From DATBGZ01 sp963803115 (lineage in GTDB: Bacteria > Actinomycetota > Actinomycetes > Mycobacteriales > Micromonosporaceae), in assembly GCA_963803115.1 (NCBI GenBank), contig CAWDLN010000008.1:682001-746000 (forward strand): a stretch of 64,000 nt of DNA, written 5' to 3'. Positions 9,755 to 17,400 of this stretch are shown piece after piece (the first letter of the stretch is position 1; each line of letters starts with the position of its first letter). The position numbers and the translations under genes were made by a program. The notes under the pieces are model-generated. The model worked only from the letters and a program-made list of their open reading frames with translations, ran no database searches and was not told where the DNA came from.

Positions 9755-10222
9755 ATGAGTGATCACCGAATCGTTGTTGGCGTGGACGGTTCCGACGGCG
9801 GCCGCCGCGCGCTCCGATGGGCCGTGCACGAAGCGGCAGCCCGCGGCGGCGTGGTACAGGCCGTCGCGTCGTGGCGCTGGGACACCGTCGAGTTCTCCGA
9901 CGCCAATCGGGCCAGCGATGTGCGCGAACGCACCGAGCGCATGTTGCACGACGCGATCGCGGCGGTGGCCGCTGGCGCCGTCACCATCGCGGCTGAGGTT
10001 GTCGAGGGACGCGCCGCGGACGTCCTGTGCCATGCGGCCCACGATGCAGATCTGCTGGTGCTCGGTAGCCATGGACACAGTCGGGTCCGTCACACCGTGC
10101 TCGGTTCGGTCAGTGAGGAGTGCGTGCGCAACGCGCCCTGTCCGGTGGTGGTTATACCGGTCCCGCCGCCGGAGCCGACGCGGACCGCCGAGCCGGCGAT
10201 CCCGGCACCAACGACCGGCTAG
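9755..10222 (+). CDS. universal stress protein, single domain
   Basis: This 155-residue single UspA domain starts IVVGVDGSDGG and ends with GSHGHSRVRHTVLGSVSEE, then PCPVVVIP. This is the ATP-binding type of loop, and the protein would probably dimerise. The ATG at 9755 is 9 bp after GGAGG; a TTG 9 bases further upstream overlaps that ribosome site and is rejected. It is the first gene of a three-gene USP operon and has its own DevR-like box. Confidence 0.93.
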   Translation: MSDHRIVVGVDGSDGGRRALRWAVHEAAARGGVVQAVASWRWDTVEFSDANRASDVRERTERMLHDAIAAVAAGAVTIAAEVVEGRAADVLCHAAHDADLLVLGSHGHSRVRHTVLGSVSEECVRNAPCPVVVIPVPPPEPTRTAEPAIPAPTTG

Positions 10223-10226
10223 TGCC

Positions 10227-11114
10227 ATGGACAGCGGATGGCGGCCGATGACCGGCGAACGGATAGTGGTTGGCCTCGGCTCACCCTCCCACTTTCGTGC
10301 TCTGGCGTGGGCGGTCGCCGAGTCAACTGTCACCAAGGCGCGGGTGCTCGTGGTGCGGGCCGGTGTGGGGCGCGCCGGGATGTCGGGCGGGCCCAGGACC
10401 TTGAGCGCCCTCGAGCTTGTGGACAAGGCCGCGGCAAGAGCCGTGGCCGCGGCGCGGGATCGCCTCGGTGAGTCCAAAGTGGAACTTGTCCTCGACCCAG
10501 ACTCCGCGGGCGAGGCGCTCGCCCGGCGGGCAACCTCGTTGGACGTCATCGCGGTCGGTGTACCGGTGCGGAGCGGCTGGTGGGCCCGCGCCGGAACCGC
10601 CTATCACGTGGTCACCCGGGCGCCCTGCCCCGTGGTCGTCGTGCACGAACCCGGCGAGCCCGCCCGTACCGGCATCGGCGCGGCCTTTCGCCGGCACGTC
10701 GTGGTCGGGGTCGACGGGTCGTCGGCAGCCCGGACCGCTCTTGGGTACGGTTTCTCGTTCGCCGCGGCCCACCGTGCGCCGCTCGTCGCGGTGAATGTCA
10801 CCCCACACGTCGACGAGGACGTCTGGTTTGACGACGCGTGGCTGGAGACGCACCTCGGCACCGACCCGGAGCCGGCGGCGGCGCTGGCCGATGAACTCGA
10901 GCCCTGGCACCTGAAGTACCCGGCCGTACCGGTCAAGCGGGCGCTCGTCGCCGGCCGGCCCGCCGACGCGTTGCGGCGGGTTGCTCATGACGCGCTCGCG
11001 CTCATGGTCGGCACAGCTAGCACGCCCTTGCATCCGCTCGGAGGCGTCACGCGCAGCCTCATCGAGGACGCGACGTGTCCGGTCGTTGTGGTAAGGGAGC
11101 GTCATGACATCTGA
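10227..11114 (+). CDS. tandem universal stress protein with a degenerate first domain
   Basis: The 295-residue protein has two UspA-like domains. Domain 1 (about 1-145) starts IVVGLGSPSHF instead of the usual VGVDGS. Its phosphate-loop region reads GVPVRSGWWARAGTAYH, lacking the G-x2-G-x9-GS pattern, so it probably does not bind ATP. Domain 2 (about 150-295) begins HVVVGVDGSSAARTAL, but its loop (GTASTPLHPLGGVTRS) is also atypical. The start is ATG at 10227 or ATG at 10248, both with weak ribosome sites. It begins 4 bp after the previous USP and overlaps the next by 11 bp, so it is cotranscribed and probably coupled. Confidence 0.85.
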   Translation: MDSGWRPMTGERIVVGLGSPSHFRALAWAVAESTVTKARVLVVRAGVGRAGMSGGPRTLSALELVDKAAARAVAAARDRLGESKVELVLDPDSAGEALARRATSLDVIAVGVPVRSGWWARAGTAYHVVTRAPCPVVVVHEPGEPARTGIGAAFRRHVVVGVDGSSAARTALGYGFSFAAAHRAPLVAVNVTPHVDEDVWFDDAWLETHLGTDPEPAAALADELEPWHLKYPAVPVKRALVAGRPADALRRVAHDALALMVGTASTPLHPLGGVTRSLIEDATCPVVVVRERHDI

Positions 11115-11982
11115 CGTAGCCGCAGGAGCGCCCGTCGTCGTCGGCGTCGACGGGTCGGAAGAGGCGTTGCGTGCGGTCGATCTGGCCGCCCGGTTGGCGA
11201 ACGAACGTCAACGCGCCCTCCGCGTCGTGCACGCGTTCATCTGGCCGGAGATGCACGTTCCGCTCGGCCCGGCACCCGGTGCGCCGGAGGACGCGGGGCT
11301 CGCCCACGATGCCGAGCGAGTCGTCTCGGCCGCGCTCGTGCGAGCCCGCACAGCTGCCCCGGACCTGCGGGTGGAGGGCGAGGTGATCACCGGCCCCGCC
11401 GTACCAGTGCTGCTTGCCGAGTCCCGCAGCGCGGTGATGACGGTGGTCGGCAGCCGCGGCCTGGGTGGCTTCACCGGTCTGCTCGTGGGTTCGGTCGCGG
11501 TGGCGCTGGCGGCTCACTCGAAGCGCCCGGTCGTTGTCGCCCGGGGCGAACTGGACCGGCCTGGTGATGTCCTGGTTGGCGTCGACGGTTCAGCCGACAG
11601 CAGCGCCGCGATCGCATTCGCGTTCGAGGAGGCTTGCGCGGAGGGAACCGGGGTCATCGCCCTGCTGGTCTTCAGGTTTCCGGCGTCCGGCGAACCCGGA
11701 GACATGGTGCCACTGGTGTATAGCGCGGAGGATCTGGCCGACGAGGAGGCGGTCGTCCTCGCCGAGTCGGTGGCGGGGTTCCGGGACCGGTACCCCGATG
11801 TACCGCTGCGTTCGCTCATCGTCCGCGACCGGCCCGGCCGGGCGCTCGTCCACGCCTCGGAGCGCGCCCGGCTCGTCGTGGTCGGCTCCCGAGGGCGCGG
11901 CGGCTTCACCGGGCTGCTCCTCGGCTCGGTCAGCCATGCCGTGCTGCACCACGCTGGGTGCCCGGTCGCGATCGTCCGCTGA
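11104..11982 (+). CDS. tandem universal stress protein
   Basis: This 292-residue protein has two canonical UspA domains: VVVGVDGSEEA with GSRGLGGFTGLLVGS, and VLVGVDGSADSS with GSRGRGGFTGLLLGS. Both nucleotide loops are intact. Its ATG lies inside the end of the preceding USP gene (11-bp overlap), indicating coupled translation. It resembles mycobacterial Rv2623/Rv2005c-type USPs. Confidence 0.93.
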   Translation: MTSDVAAGAPVVVGVDGSEEALRAVDLAARLANERQRALRVVHAFIWPEMHVPLGPAPGAPEDAGLAHDAERVVSAALVRARTAAPDLRVEGEVITGPAVPVLLAESRSAVMTVVGSRGLGGFTGLLVGSVAVALAAHSKRPVVVARGELDRPGDVLVGVDGSADSSAAIAFAFEEACAEGTGVIALLVFRFPASGEPGDMVPLVYSAEDLADEEAVVLAESVAGFRDRYPDVPLRSLIVRDRPGRALVHASERARLVVVGSRGRGGFTGLLLGSVSHAVLHHAGCPVAIVR

Positions 11983-12012
11983 AACCGTCATGCCGGTTGG
12001 CGCGTGATGCTT

Positions 12013-12990
12013 TCAAGACTCGACGATCTCGACCACCTGGTCGGTGGGTAGGCGTGGCGTGTGCGGTGGTCCGGCGTGGTCGGGATCGGCGACACCGAGG
12101 CGCAACGCCAGGAACGGCTCACCGAGGTCGGAGAGCATTCGTTTCAGCTGATGTCTGGTTTCGGCCACCTCAGCCGCCGCGCTGAGCGGCAGTAGCGACA
12201 GGCCATGCTCGATCGCGATCAGCCACACGGCGCTCAATGCCTCGCCGCCGCGAAGCCAGCCCAACTCGGCGTCCTCGTCGCCGTAGAGGATCCCGTAGAC
12301 CGCTGCCTGGTCGTGTCCCTCGCCAACCGGTAGCGTGCCGCCGTGCCCGAAGTCGCGGTCCGGGACTGTTGTCGCCGGTCGCGCGCCCGGGATGACGTCG
12401 TCCGGAACTCCCAGCCCGGTACGCCGAGCACCACCCGCCCAGTAGGCCATCTCCTCCCGCCACGACGGATCAAGGCCCGCCACCGACTGGGCCCGGTCCG
12501 CGGCCGAGGCGAGTGTGACAACGTCGTCTCTGCGAAGTACGTGCAGGTGGGCTCCCTCGGCGTCGGCAGTGCGGCGCAGCGACTCGACTGCCTCCGGCCC
12601 GACCGGAATCGACGAGACGGGCCGCCGGTCGGTGTGGCGGATGCGGGCCGTCTGCAGGAGTCGCATCGACGCCGGGTCGGACGGCGCTCGGCCGATCACC
12701 GTGACCTGGGCCAGGAGATCCGGGTCATCGCCGGGCAGTCTCGCCACCGCGGCCTGCCAGCCCTCCGCGGCCAGTGCCAGGCGGGCATGGTGTAAGGCCG
12801 CGCCGCAACTGACGGTGAGCATCCGGCTGAGCGGGTCGGTGATCAGCAGCTGGCGCTCCCGAACCGTCCAAAGTTGCATGGACGAGCCGATCACGCGCCA
12901 ACGCCACGGCTGGGTGTTGTGGATCGACGGGGCGTACCCGGCTGCCCGGGCCGCCTCGGCCAGGGCGATGGTCTCTATCTGGGACGTCAT
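12013..12990 (-). CDS. Acg-type nitroreductase-like protein (copy 1)
   Basis: The 325-residue protein belongs to the Acg (Rv2032) group of nitroreductase-fold proteins. Landmarks are APSIHNTQPWRWRV near the N-terminus, LTVSCGAALHHARLAL, TARIRHTDRRP, and GWLRGGEALSAVWLIA near the C-terminus. Acg binds FMN but is thought to lack ordinary nitroreductase activity and may sequester flavin during dormancy. Acg is strongly DosR-regulated in M. tuberculosis. The gene runs divergently from the Pat-like gene, with a shared box at 13065-13079. The ribosome site is weak. Confidence 0.9.
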   Translation of the reverse strand: MTSQIETIALAEAARAAGYAPSIHNTQPWRWRVIGSSMQLWTVRERQLLITDPLSRMLTVSCGAALHHARLALAAEGWQAAVARLPGDDPDLLAQVTVIGRAPSDPASMRLLQTARIRHTDRRPVSSIPVGPEAVESLRRTADAEGAHLHVLRRDDVVTLASAADRAQSVAGLDPSWREEMAYWAGGARRTGLGVPDDVIPGARPATTVPDRDFGHGGTLPVGEGHDQAAVYGILYGDEDAELGWLRGGEALSAVWLIAIEHGLSLLPLSAAAEVAETRHQLKRMLSDLGEPFLALRLGVADPDHAGPPHTPRLPTDQVVEIVES

Positions 12991-13064
12991 GGTTACATCA
13001 TGTCGTCGAGCGCCGTGACAGTCAGCGCGGTGGGGCGGTCCGTACGGAGTGTCGCGTCGGGTTC

Positions 13065-13079
13065 AGGACCTTCGCCCCT
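13065..13079. promoter_or_regulatory. DevR/DosR-like box, divergent acg / Pat-like promoter
   Basis: AGGACCTTCGCCCCT is nearly self-complementary (reverse AGGGGCGAAGGTCCT). It is placed 75 bp from the acg-like start and 74 bp from the GNAT/acyl-CoA-synthetase start, so it could activate both. Confidence 0.6.
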
Positions 13080-13152
13080 GCCGCTACCGCGACGCCCGAC
13101 GATGAACTACGAAGGGGCCCCACGGGCGGGCCGGACGTGAGGAGCGACTGCT

Positions 13153-15117
13153 GTGACGACACCGGCATCCCTACCCGTCGCCGCGGACGCCTTGACCGCC
13201 GACGGAGCCATCGTTCAACTGCGTCCGATCGTGGCGGCGGACGCGTCGCGACTCACGACGCTCTACCGGCGTGGCTCCGACGACAACCTTCGGTTGCGCT
13301 TCTTCGGTTCTCCGGGCGAGCACGTCATCGACGCCGAGATCTCACGGCTGGTGCGGCCGGCGGCGGCCGATCACGGAGCGGTCGTGGCGGAGGAGAACGG
13401 TGCGCTGGTCGGGGTGGCGTCCTTCGAGCGGCGGCCGGCGGACTCGTCCAGCGCCGAGTTCGCGGTCTTCGTCGATGACGCTCACCACGGCCGCGGCATC
13501 GGAACCCTGTTGCTCGAGCACCTCGCCGGTCAGGCACGCCGCGCGGGCGTGACGCAGCTGGTCGGGGAGGTGCTCCCCAGCAACGCCGGTATGCTCCGCG
13601 TCGCCCATGACCTCGGCGAAAAGGTGTCGATGACGTTCGACAGCGGCGTCGTCGACGTGCGGTTCCGTACCGCACCCGACGCGTCGGCGCTCGCGCTGGC
13701 CGATGCCCGCGACCGGGCGGCGACGACGGCCTCCTTGCGGCCGCTGTTGAAGCCACGCGCCGTCGCGGTCGTTGGCGTGAGCCGGACATCCGGAGGCATC
13801 GGCAACGCCACCCTGCAGGCCGTCGTCGAGTACGGCTTCACCGGAAACGTGTACGCCGTCAATCCACATGCGACAGACATCGCAGGCGTCGAAGCATTTC
13901 CGACCATCGCTGCGATACCTGAGCCGGTGGATCTTGCTATCGTGGCGGTGCCGGCGGTCGCGGTGCCAGCGGTGATCGCCGATGCCGCGAGCGCCGGGGT
14001 CCGGGCCGCTGTGATCCTGTCGTCCGGGTTTGGTGAGGTCGGTGCCGATGGCGGCGAGAGCCAGGCCGACATCGTCTCGCTGGCTCGCCGACACAGCATG
14101 CGTCTGGTCGGACCGAACTGCCTCGGTGTCGTCAACACCGAGCCGGCGACGCGGTTGGCTGGAACATTCTCCCCGGTCCTGCCGCCCGCCGGCGGTTTGG
14201 CCTTGGCTTCCCAGTCCGGTGCCATCGGCATCGTCGTCCTCGACTACGCGGCGCGCACCGGCGTGGGGATCTCGAGCTTCGTTTCACTGGGAAACAAGGC
14301 TGACGTGAGCGGCAACGACCTGCTCTCGTACTGGTATGACGACCCGGCCACGAAGACCGTGGCTCTTTACCTCGAGTCGTTCGGCAACCCGCGGCGGTTC
14401 GCGCGGATCGCGCGCACCCTGGCTCGCCGCAAGCCCGTCATCGCGGTCATCAGCGGCCGGTCCGACGCGGGCCAACGCGCCGGCGCCTCACACACGGCCG
14501 CGGCCGCATCTCCGGCCGTCGCGGTCGACACGCTGTGCGCGCAGGCTGGGGTCATCCGGGTCGATCACCTCGGCGACCTGCTCGACACCGCCAGGGTGGT
14601 GACCGACCAGCCGCTGCCGGCCGGCGACCGACTCGGCATCGTTGGCAATGCGGGGGGCGTCAATGTCCTCATTTCCGACGCCGCTGAAGCCGCTGGACTG
14701 CGGGTGCCGCCGGCGAGTGCGGACTTGGCGCAACGACTCGCAGCCGTGGCGCCCGGTGCGAGCAATCCGTTGGACCTTGGGGCGGGTGCCACGCCTGCGG
14801 CGTTCGCCGCGACGCTCGATCTCATCTGTGGGAGCGGCGAATTCGACGCGGTGGTGGCGGTCGTGACCGCCACCCGGGCCAACGATGTGGCCACCGTGCT
14901 CGACATCCTGGCCCCGGTGGTCGACAGCCACCGGGATCTGCCCGTGGTAGCGGTTGTCCTCGGCGCGGCCAGCGGGGCGAGCTTCGGTCAACGCCGGGCT
15001 CCGGTGTTCGAACTGCCGGAGCGAGCGGTTGCGGCGCTGGCGAACGCAGCCGGTTACGCGGCCTGGCTCCGCGAGCCGCAGGGCGCCCCCCGATTCTGTC
15101 CGATGTGGACAGCATAG
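13153..15117 (+). CDS. N-terminal GNAT acetyltransferase fused to CoA-binding/ligase domains (Pat-like), frameshifted before the ATP-grasp part
   Basis: The 654 residues comprise a GNAT domain (about 15-165, with FVDDAHHGRGIGTLLLEHLA), then the CoA-binding Rossmann and ligase domains of NDP-forming acyl-CoA synthetases. The latter show KPRAVAVVGVSRTSGGIGN, VGPNCLGVVN and SGNDLLSYWYDDP. The conserved GASHTAAA places a histidine at 447, where ADP-forming acetyl-CoA synthetases carry the phospho-histidine. GNAT-first fusions of this kind are protein lysine acetyltransferases in Streptomyces. The start is a GTG after GAGGAGCGACTGCT. The frame ends out of register just past a run of six C (15086-15091). 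Reading one base over continues straight into the ATP-grasp gene, so this was almost certainly one polypeptide of about 895 residues. Confidence 0.88.
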   Translation: MTTPASLPVAADALTADGAIVQLRPIVAADASRLTTLYRRGSDDNLRLRFFGSPGEHVIDAEISRLVRPAAADHGAVVAEENGALVGVASFERRPADSSSAEFAVFVDDAHHGRGIGTLLLEHLAGQARRAGVTQLVGEVLPSNAGMLRVAHDLGEKVSMTFDSGVVDVRFRTAPDASALALADARDRAATTASLRPLLKPRAVAVVGVSRTSGGIGNATLQAVVEYGFTGNVYAVNPHATDIAGVEAFPTIAAIPEPVDLAIVAVPAVAVPAVIADAASAGVRAAVILSSGFGEVGADGGESQADIVSLARRHSMRLVGPNCLGVVNTEPATRLAGTFSPVLPPAGGLALASQSGAIGIVVLDYAARTGVGISSFVSLGNKADVSGNDLLSYWYDDPATKTVALYLESFGNPRRFARIARTLARRKPVIAVISGRSDAGQRAGASHTAAAASPAVAVDTLCAQAGVIRVDHLGDLLDTARVVTDQPLPAGDRLGIVGNAGGVNVLISDAAEAAGLRVPPASADLAQRLAAVAPGASNPLDLGAGATPAAFAATLDLICGSGEFDAVVAVVTATRANDVATVLDILAPVVDSHRDLPVVAVVLGAASGASFGQRRAPVFELPERAVAALANAAGYAAWLREPQGAPRFCPMWTA

Positions 15118-15842
15118 GCGCGATACGCGTGGTGAACGAAATCCTTGACGAGGCGGGCGGTTGGCAGCCTCACTCGAGGATTGCCGACCTGCTCGGGCGG
15201 TACGGCATTCCGGTTGTTCCCACAGTCACCGCCTACTCCGCGACCGAATCCGTCGATGCCGCCGACCGGTTGGGATACCCAGTGGTGCTGAAGGCCGCCG
15301 ATCCCAATCTTGTGCACAAGAGCGACGTCGGTGGCGTCAAGCTCCGCCTCACCGACGCGGCGGCCGTCACCGCCGCGTACGGCGAGATTTCGTCCGCGCT
15401 CGAAACGCCCCGGCCGGCGGTTCTGGTCCAGCCCATGGCGACCGGCCAGGTCGAGCTTGTCGCCGGCATCGCGCACGACCGTCTCTTCGGATCGCTGGTC
15501 ATGCTCGGCCTCGGCGGAGTCCACACGGAACTGTTCGCGGACCGGGCTTTCACGCTGGTGCCGATGACCGACCTCGATGCCGGCCGCATGTGGCGGTCAC
15601 TGCGCGCCTCGCCCCTGCTCACCGGCTACCGGGGCAGTCCGGCGGTCAATATCGAGGCCGTCGAGCAGCTGCTGTTGCGACTGGGCCGTCTTGCCGAGGA
15701 CCTGCCGGAGGTCGCCGAACTCGATCTCAACCCGATTCTCGTCTCGTCCGAGGGCGCGGTGGTTGTCGACGCCAAGCTACGGCTGGTGGGCGTCGGCGCG
15801 GAGCCGGACGCCGACCTCAGGCAACTCCGGAGACCGTCATGA
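15105..15842 (+). CDS. ATP-grasp domain of the Pat-like/acyl-CoA synthetase protein
   Basis: The 245 residues match the ATP-grasp (beta-subunit-like) domain of ADP-forming acyl-CoA synthetases: YPVVLKAADPNLVHKSDVGG, MVLGLGG-type glycines (MLGLGGVHTE) and ELDLNPILV near the end. A GTG at 15105 could allow separate translation, overlapping the upstream frame by 13 bp. However, the in-frame sequence before it (PPILSDV) joins smoothly to the upstream protein across a C6 tract. Either this is a natural two-subunit split or, more likely, a one-base error in the tract. The stop overlaps the next ATG (ATGA), so Hsp20 copy 2 is coupled to it. Confidence 0.85.
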   Translation: MDSIGAIRVVNEILDEAGGWQPHSRIADLLGRYGIPVVPTVTAYSATESVDAADRLGYPVVLKAADPNLVHKSDVGGVKLRLTDAAAVTAAYGEISSALETPRPAVLVQPMATGQVELVAGIAHDRLFGSLVMLGLGGVHTELFADRAFTLVPMTDLDAGRMWRSLRASPLLTGYRGSPAVNIEAVEQLLLRLGRLAEDLPEVAELDLNPILVSSEGAVVVDAKLRLVGVGAEPDADLRQLRRPS

Positions 15843-16216
15843 GAGTGCCGCTGTCTGGTTGGTTCGACCCGGACGTGCCGATCGAGGAGCGCATGTCTGG
15901 CGATCGGTACCTGATACGAGCCGAGCTTCCCGGCCTCGATCCCGCCAGGGAAATCTCGGTGATGGTCGTCGACAACGAGGTGACCATTGAGGTTCGGCGG
16001 CCCATGCACCTCCCGGGACCGGCTGACGGCGAGTTCCACGAGGAGCCCGTAAAGCGAACCCTGCGCCTCCCGCGCGGCGCCAACGACGACTCGTTGACGG
16101 CGAACTACGACGATGAGGGCATCCTCGAACTGAGTGTGGAGATAGCCAAGCCCCGTGTCATCGGCAGGCTCGTCCCGATCGGTACGACCATCGCCGAAGA
16201 CGACGCCGGCCGGTAA
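15839..16216 (+). CDS. Hsp20 family small heat-shock protein (copy 2)
   Basis: The 125-residue protein is nearly all alpha-crystallin domain, with RYLIRAELPGLDP, an EFHEEPVKRTLRLP loop and LTANYDDEGILELSV. The N-terminal arm is short (about 20 residues). The ATG overlaps the stop of the ATP-grasp gene in an ATGA junction, so it is translated from the Pat-like operon. Confidence 0.9.
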   Translation: MRVPLSGWFDPDVPIEERMSGDRYLIRAELPGLDPAREISVMVVDNEVTIEVRRPMHLPGPADGEFHEEPVKRTLRLPRGANDDSLTANYDDEGILELSVEIAKPRVIGRLVPIGTTIAEDDAGR

Positions 16217-16278
16217 CGTCTGGCAGGAGGTCTCCCGCAGCTCATCACCTGCACCCGGTAACTCACGTTGGCTGGAAG

Positions 16279-16680
16279 CTACGCGGCCTGGGCGGGGAAC
16301 AGCCGCGCGCCGCGGTGAGTCCACACCGCCAACGCGCCGACGAACAACCCGGCGCCGAAGAGCACCGGCTGCAAGAAGAAGTACCGCTGGAGGATGACCA
16401 CCTGCGCGACGATCCAGACCAGCTGGCAGGCGGCGGCGAACATCGAGCCCGCGTACGCCCACCGCGACCGCATGGTCTCCAGGACTGCCGCACCGAACAT
16501 GGGAACGGCGATGACAGATAGGAGAAACACCCCGGGCCACAGCCAGGAACCGAACGGAGTCGGGTCGAGCCAGTCCGAGGGCATCCCCATTCCGTCACGG
16601 ATCAGTCCGACACCGCCGTAGACGGCGTTCGCGCCGATCAGCACCTCAGTTCCGATCAGAACCCAACGTGTGGTACGCAC
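16279..16680 (-). CDS. small four-helix membrane protein of unknown function
   Basis: The roughly 133-residue protein has four hydrophobic segments, separated by a short loop with RDGMGMPSDWLDP and a MRSRWAY turn. I see no catalytic motif. I prefer the GTG at 16680 because GGGGTGG stands before it; a GTG at 16710 would add 10 residues without a ribosome site. It converges with Hsp20 copy 2 and follows Hsp20 copy 3 on the same strand. Confidence 0.7.
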   Translation of the reverse strand: MRTTRWVLIGTEVLIGANAVYGGVGLIRDGMGMPSDWLDPTPFGSWLWPGVFLLSVIAVPMFGAAVLETMRSRWAYAGSMFAAACQLVWIVAQVVILQRYFFLQPVLFGAGLFVGALAVWTHRGARLFPAQAA

Positions 16681-16762
16681 TACTACCACCCCATTTCTCG
16701 CGATGTCCACAGTGGACGGGAGCGCCGAGCGTCGCCCGGCGCCCCCATCGTTGCTGCCGCTA

Positions 16763-17152
16763 TCACTCCTTGGTGATCGCGATCTGCTTCGCCGCGGGCT
16801 GTGGCTTCAACGGCACGGTGATCTCGAGAATCCCGTTGCTGTAGTGAGCCTTGACGCCATCCTCGTCGGCATTGCCGGGGAGCCGCACCGACCGCTGGAA
16901 CATCCCGTAGCGGAACTCGCTGCGGTGCTGGGTCTGTGCCTCCACCTTCCGCTCGGCGTGGATCGTAAGCACACCGCGCGAGACGTTGATCTGCACATCC
17001 TTCTCAGGGTCCAGACCGGGCAGTTCAGCGCGGACAGCGTACTCGGTGTCCGTGACGCGATCCTCGAGCCGGATCATGCCTCCCCGCGGCAGAGCATCCT
17101 GCTCGAACCAGTCGGCCAGGTCGCTCCACAGCCGGGGTACCAGTGTGGTCAT
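16763..17152 (-). CDS. Hsp20 family small heat-shock protein (copy 3)
   Basis: This 129-residue Hsp20 begins MTTLVPRLWSDLADWFE, like the HspX/Acr group. Its alpha-crystallin domain has EYAVRAELPGLDPEKDV, SEFRYGMFQRSVRLPG and VKAHYSNGILEITVPL. The ATG at 17152 follows AAAGGAGTTGCG; an upstream extension of 24 codons is rejected. A perfect DevR-like box lies 81 bp upstream, shared with the divergent CtpF-like gene. Confidence 0.93.
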   Translation of the reverse strand: MTTLVPRLWSDLADWFEQDALPRGGMIRLEDRVTDTEYAVRAELPGLDPEKDVQINVSRGVLTIHAERKVEAQTQHRSEFRYGMFQRSVRLPGNADEDGVKAHYSNGILEITVPLKPQPAAKQIAITKE

Positions 17153-17232
17153 CGCAACTCCTTTCATAGGCTTCAACTTCATCTCACATCCGGCCGCGAG
17201 CATCGGCCAGGGTCCGGTGGTCACCGGTCCCC

Positions 17233-17247
17233 GGGACGTTGGGCCCT
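17233..17247. promoter_or_regulatory. DevR/DosR-like box, divergent hsp20 / ctpF-like promoter
   Basis: GGGACGTTGGGCCCT is an almost ideal consensus. It is 81 bp from the Hsp20 start and 154 bp from the ATPase start. The strong inverted repeat suits activation in both directions. Confidence 0.65.
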
Positions 17248-17400
17248 ACTTGCGTCAGGCGTGAGCGCGAGACCGTAACAGAGGCTCCAACGGCGAGAGG
17301 ACAGCTATGCAGGCCGCAACGTCCGTCAATCAAGTCGTCGCGGCACCCGGCGTATCCGAAGCCGAGGCCATTCGCCGGCCAGACGCGAAAGGGGTACTCC

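Noticed and set aside
8876..10549. Very long minus-strand open frame covering CBS-BON and the start of the USP cluster
   Set aside because: The CBS-BON protein begins at 9568 behind a good ribosome site and box; the rest is antisense to USP genes with no family match.
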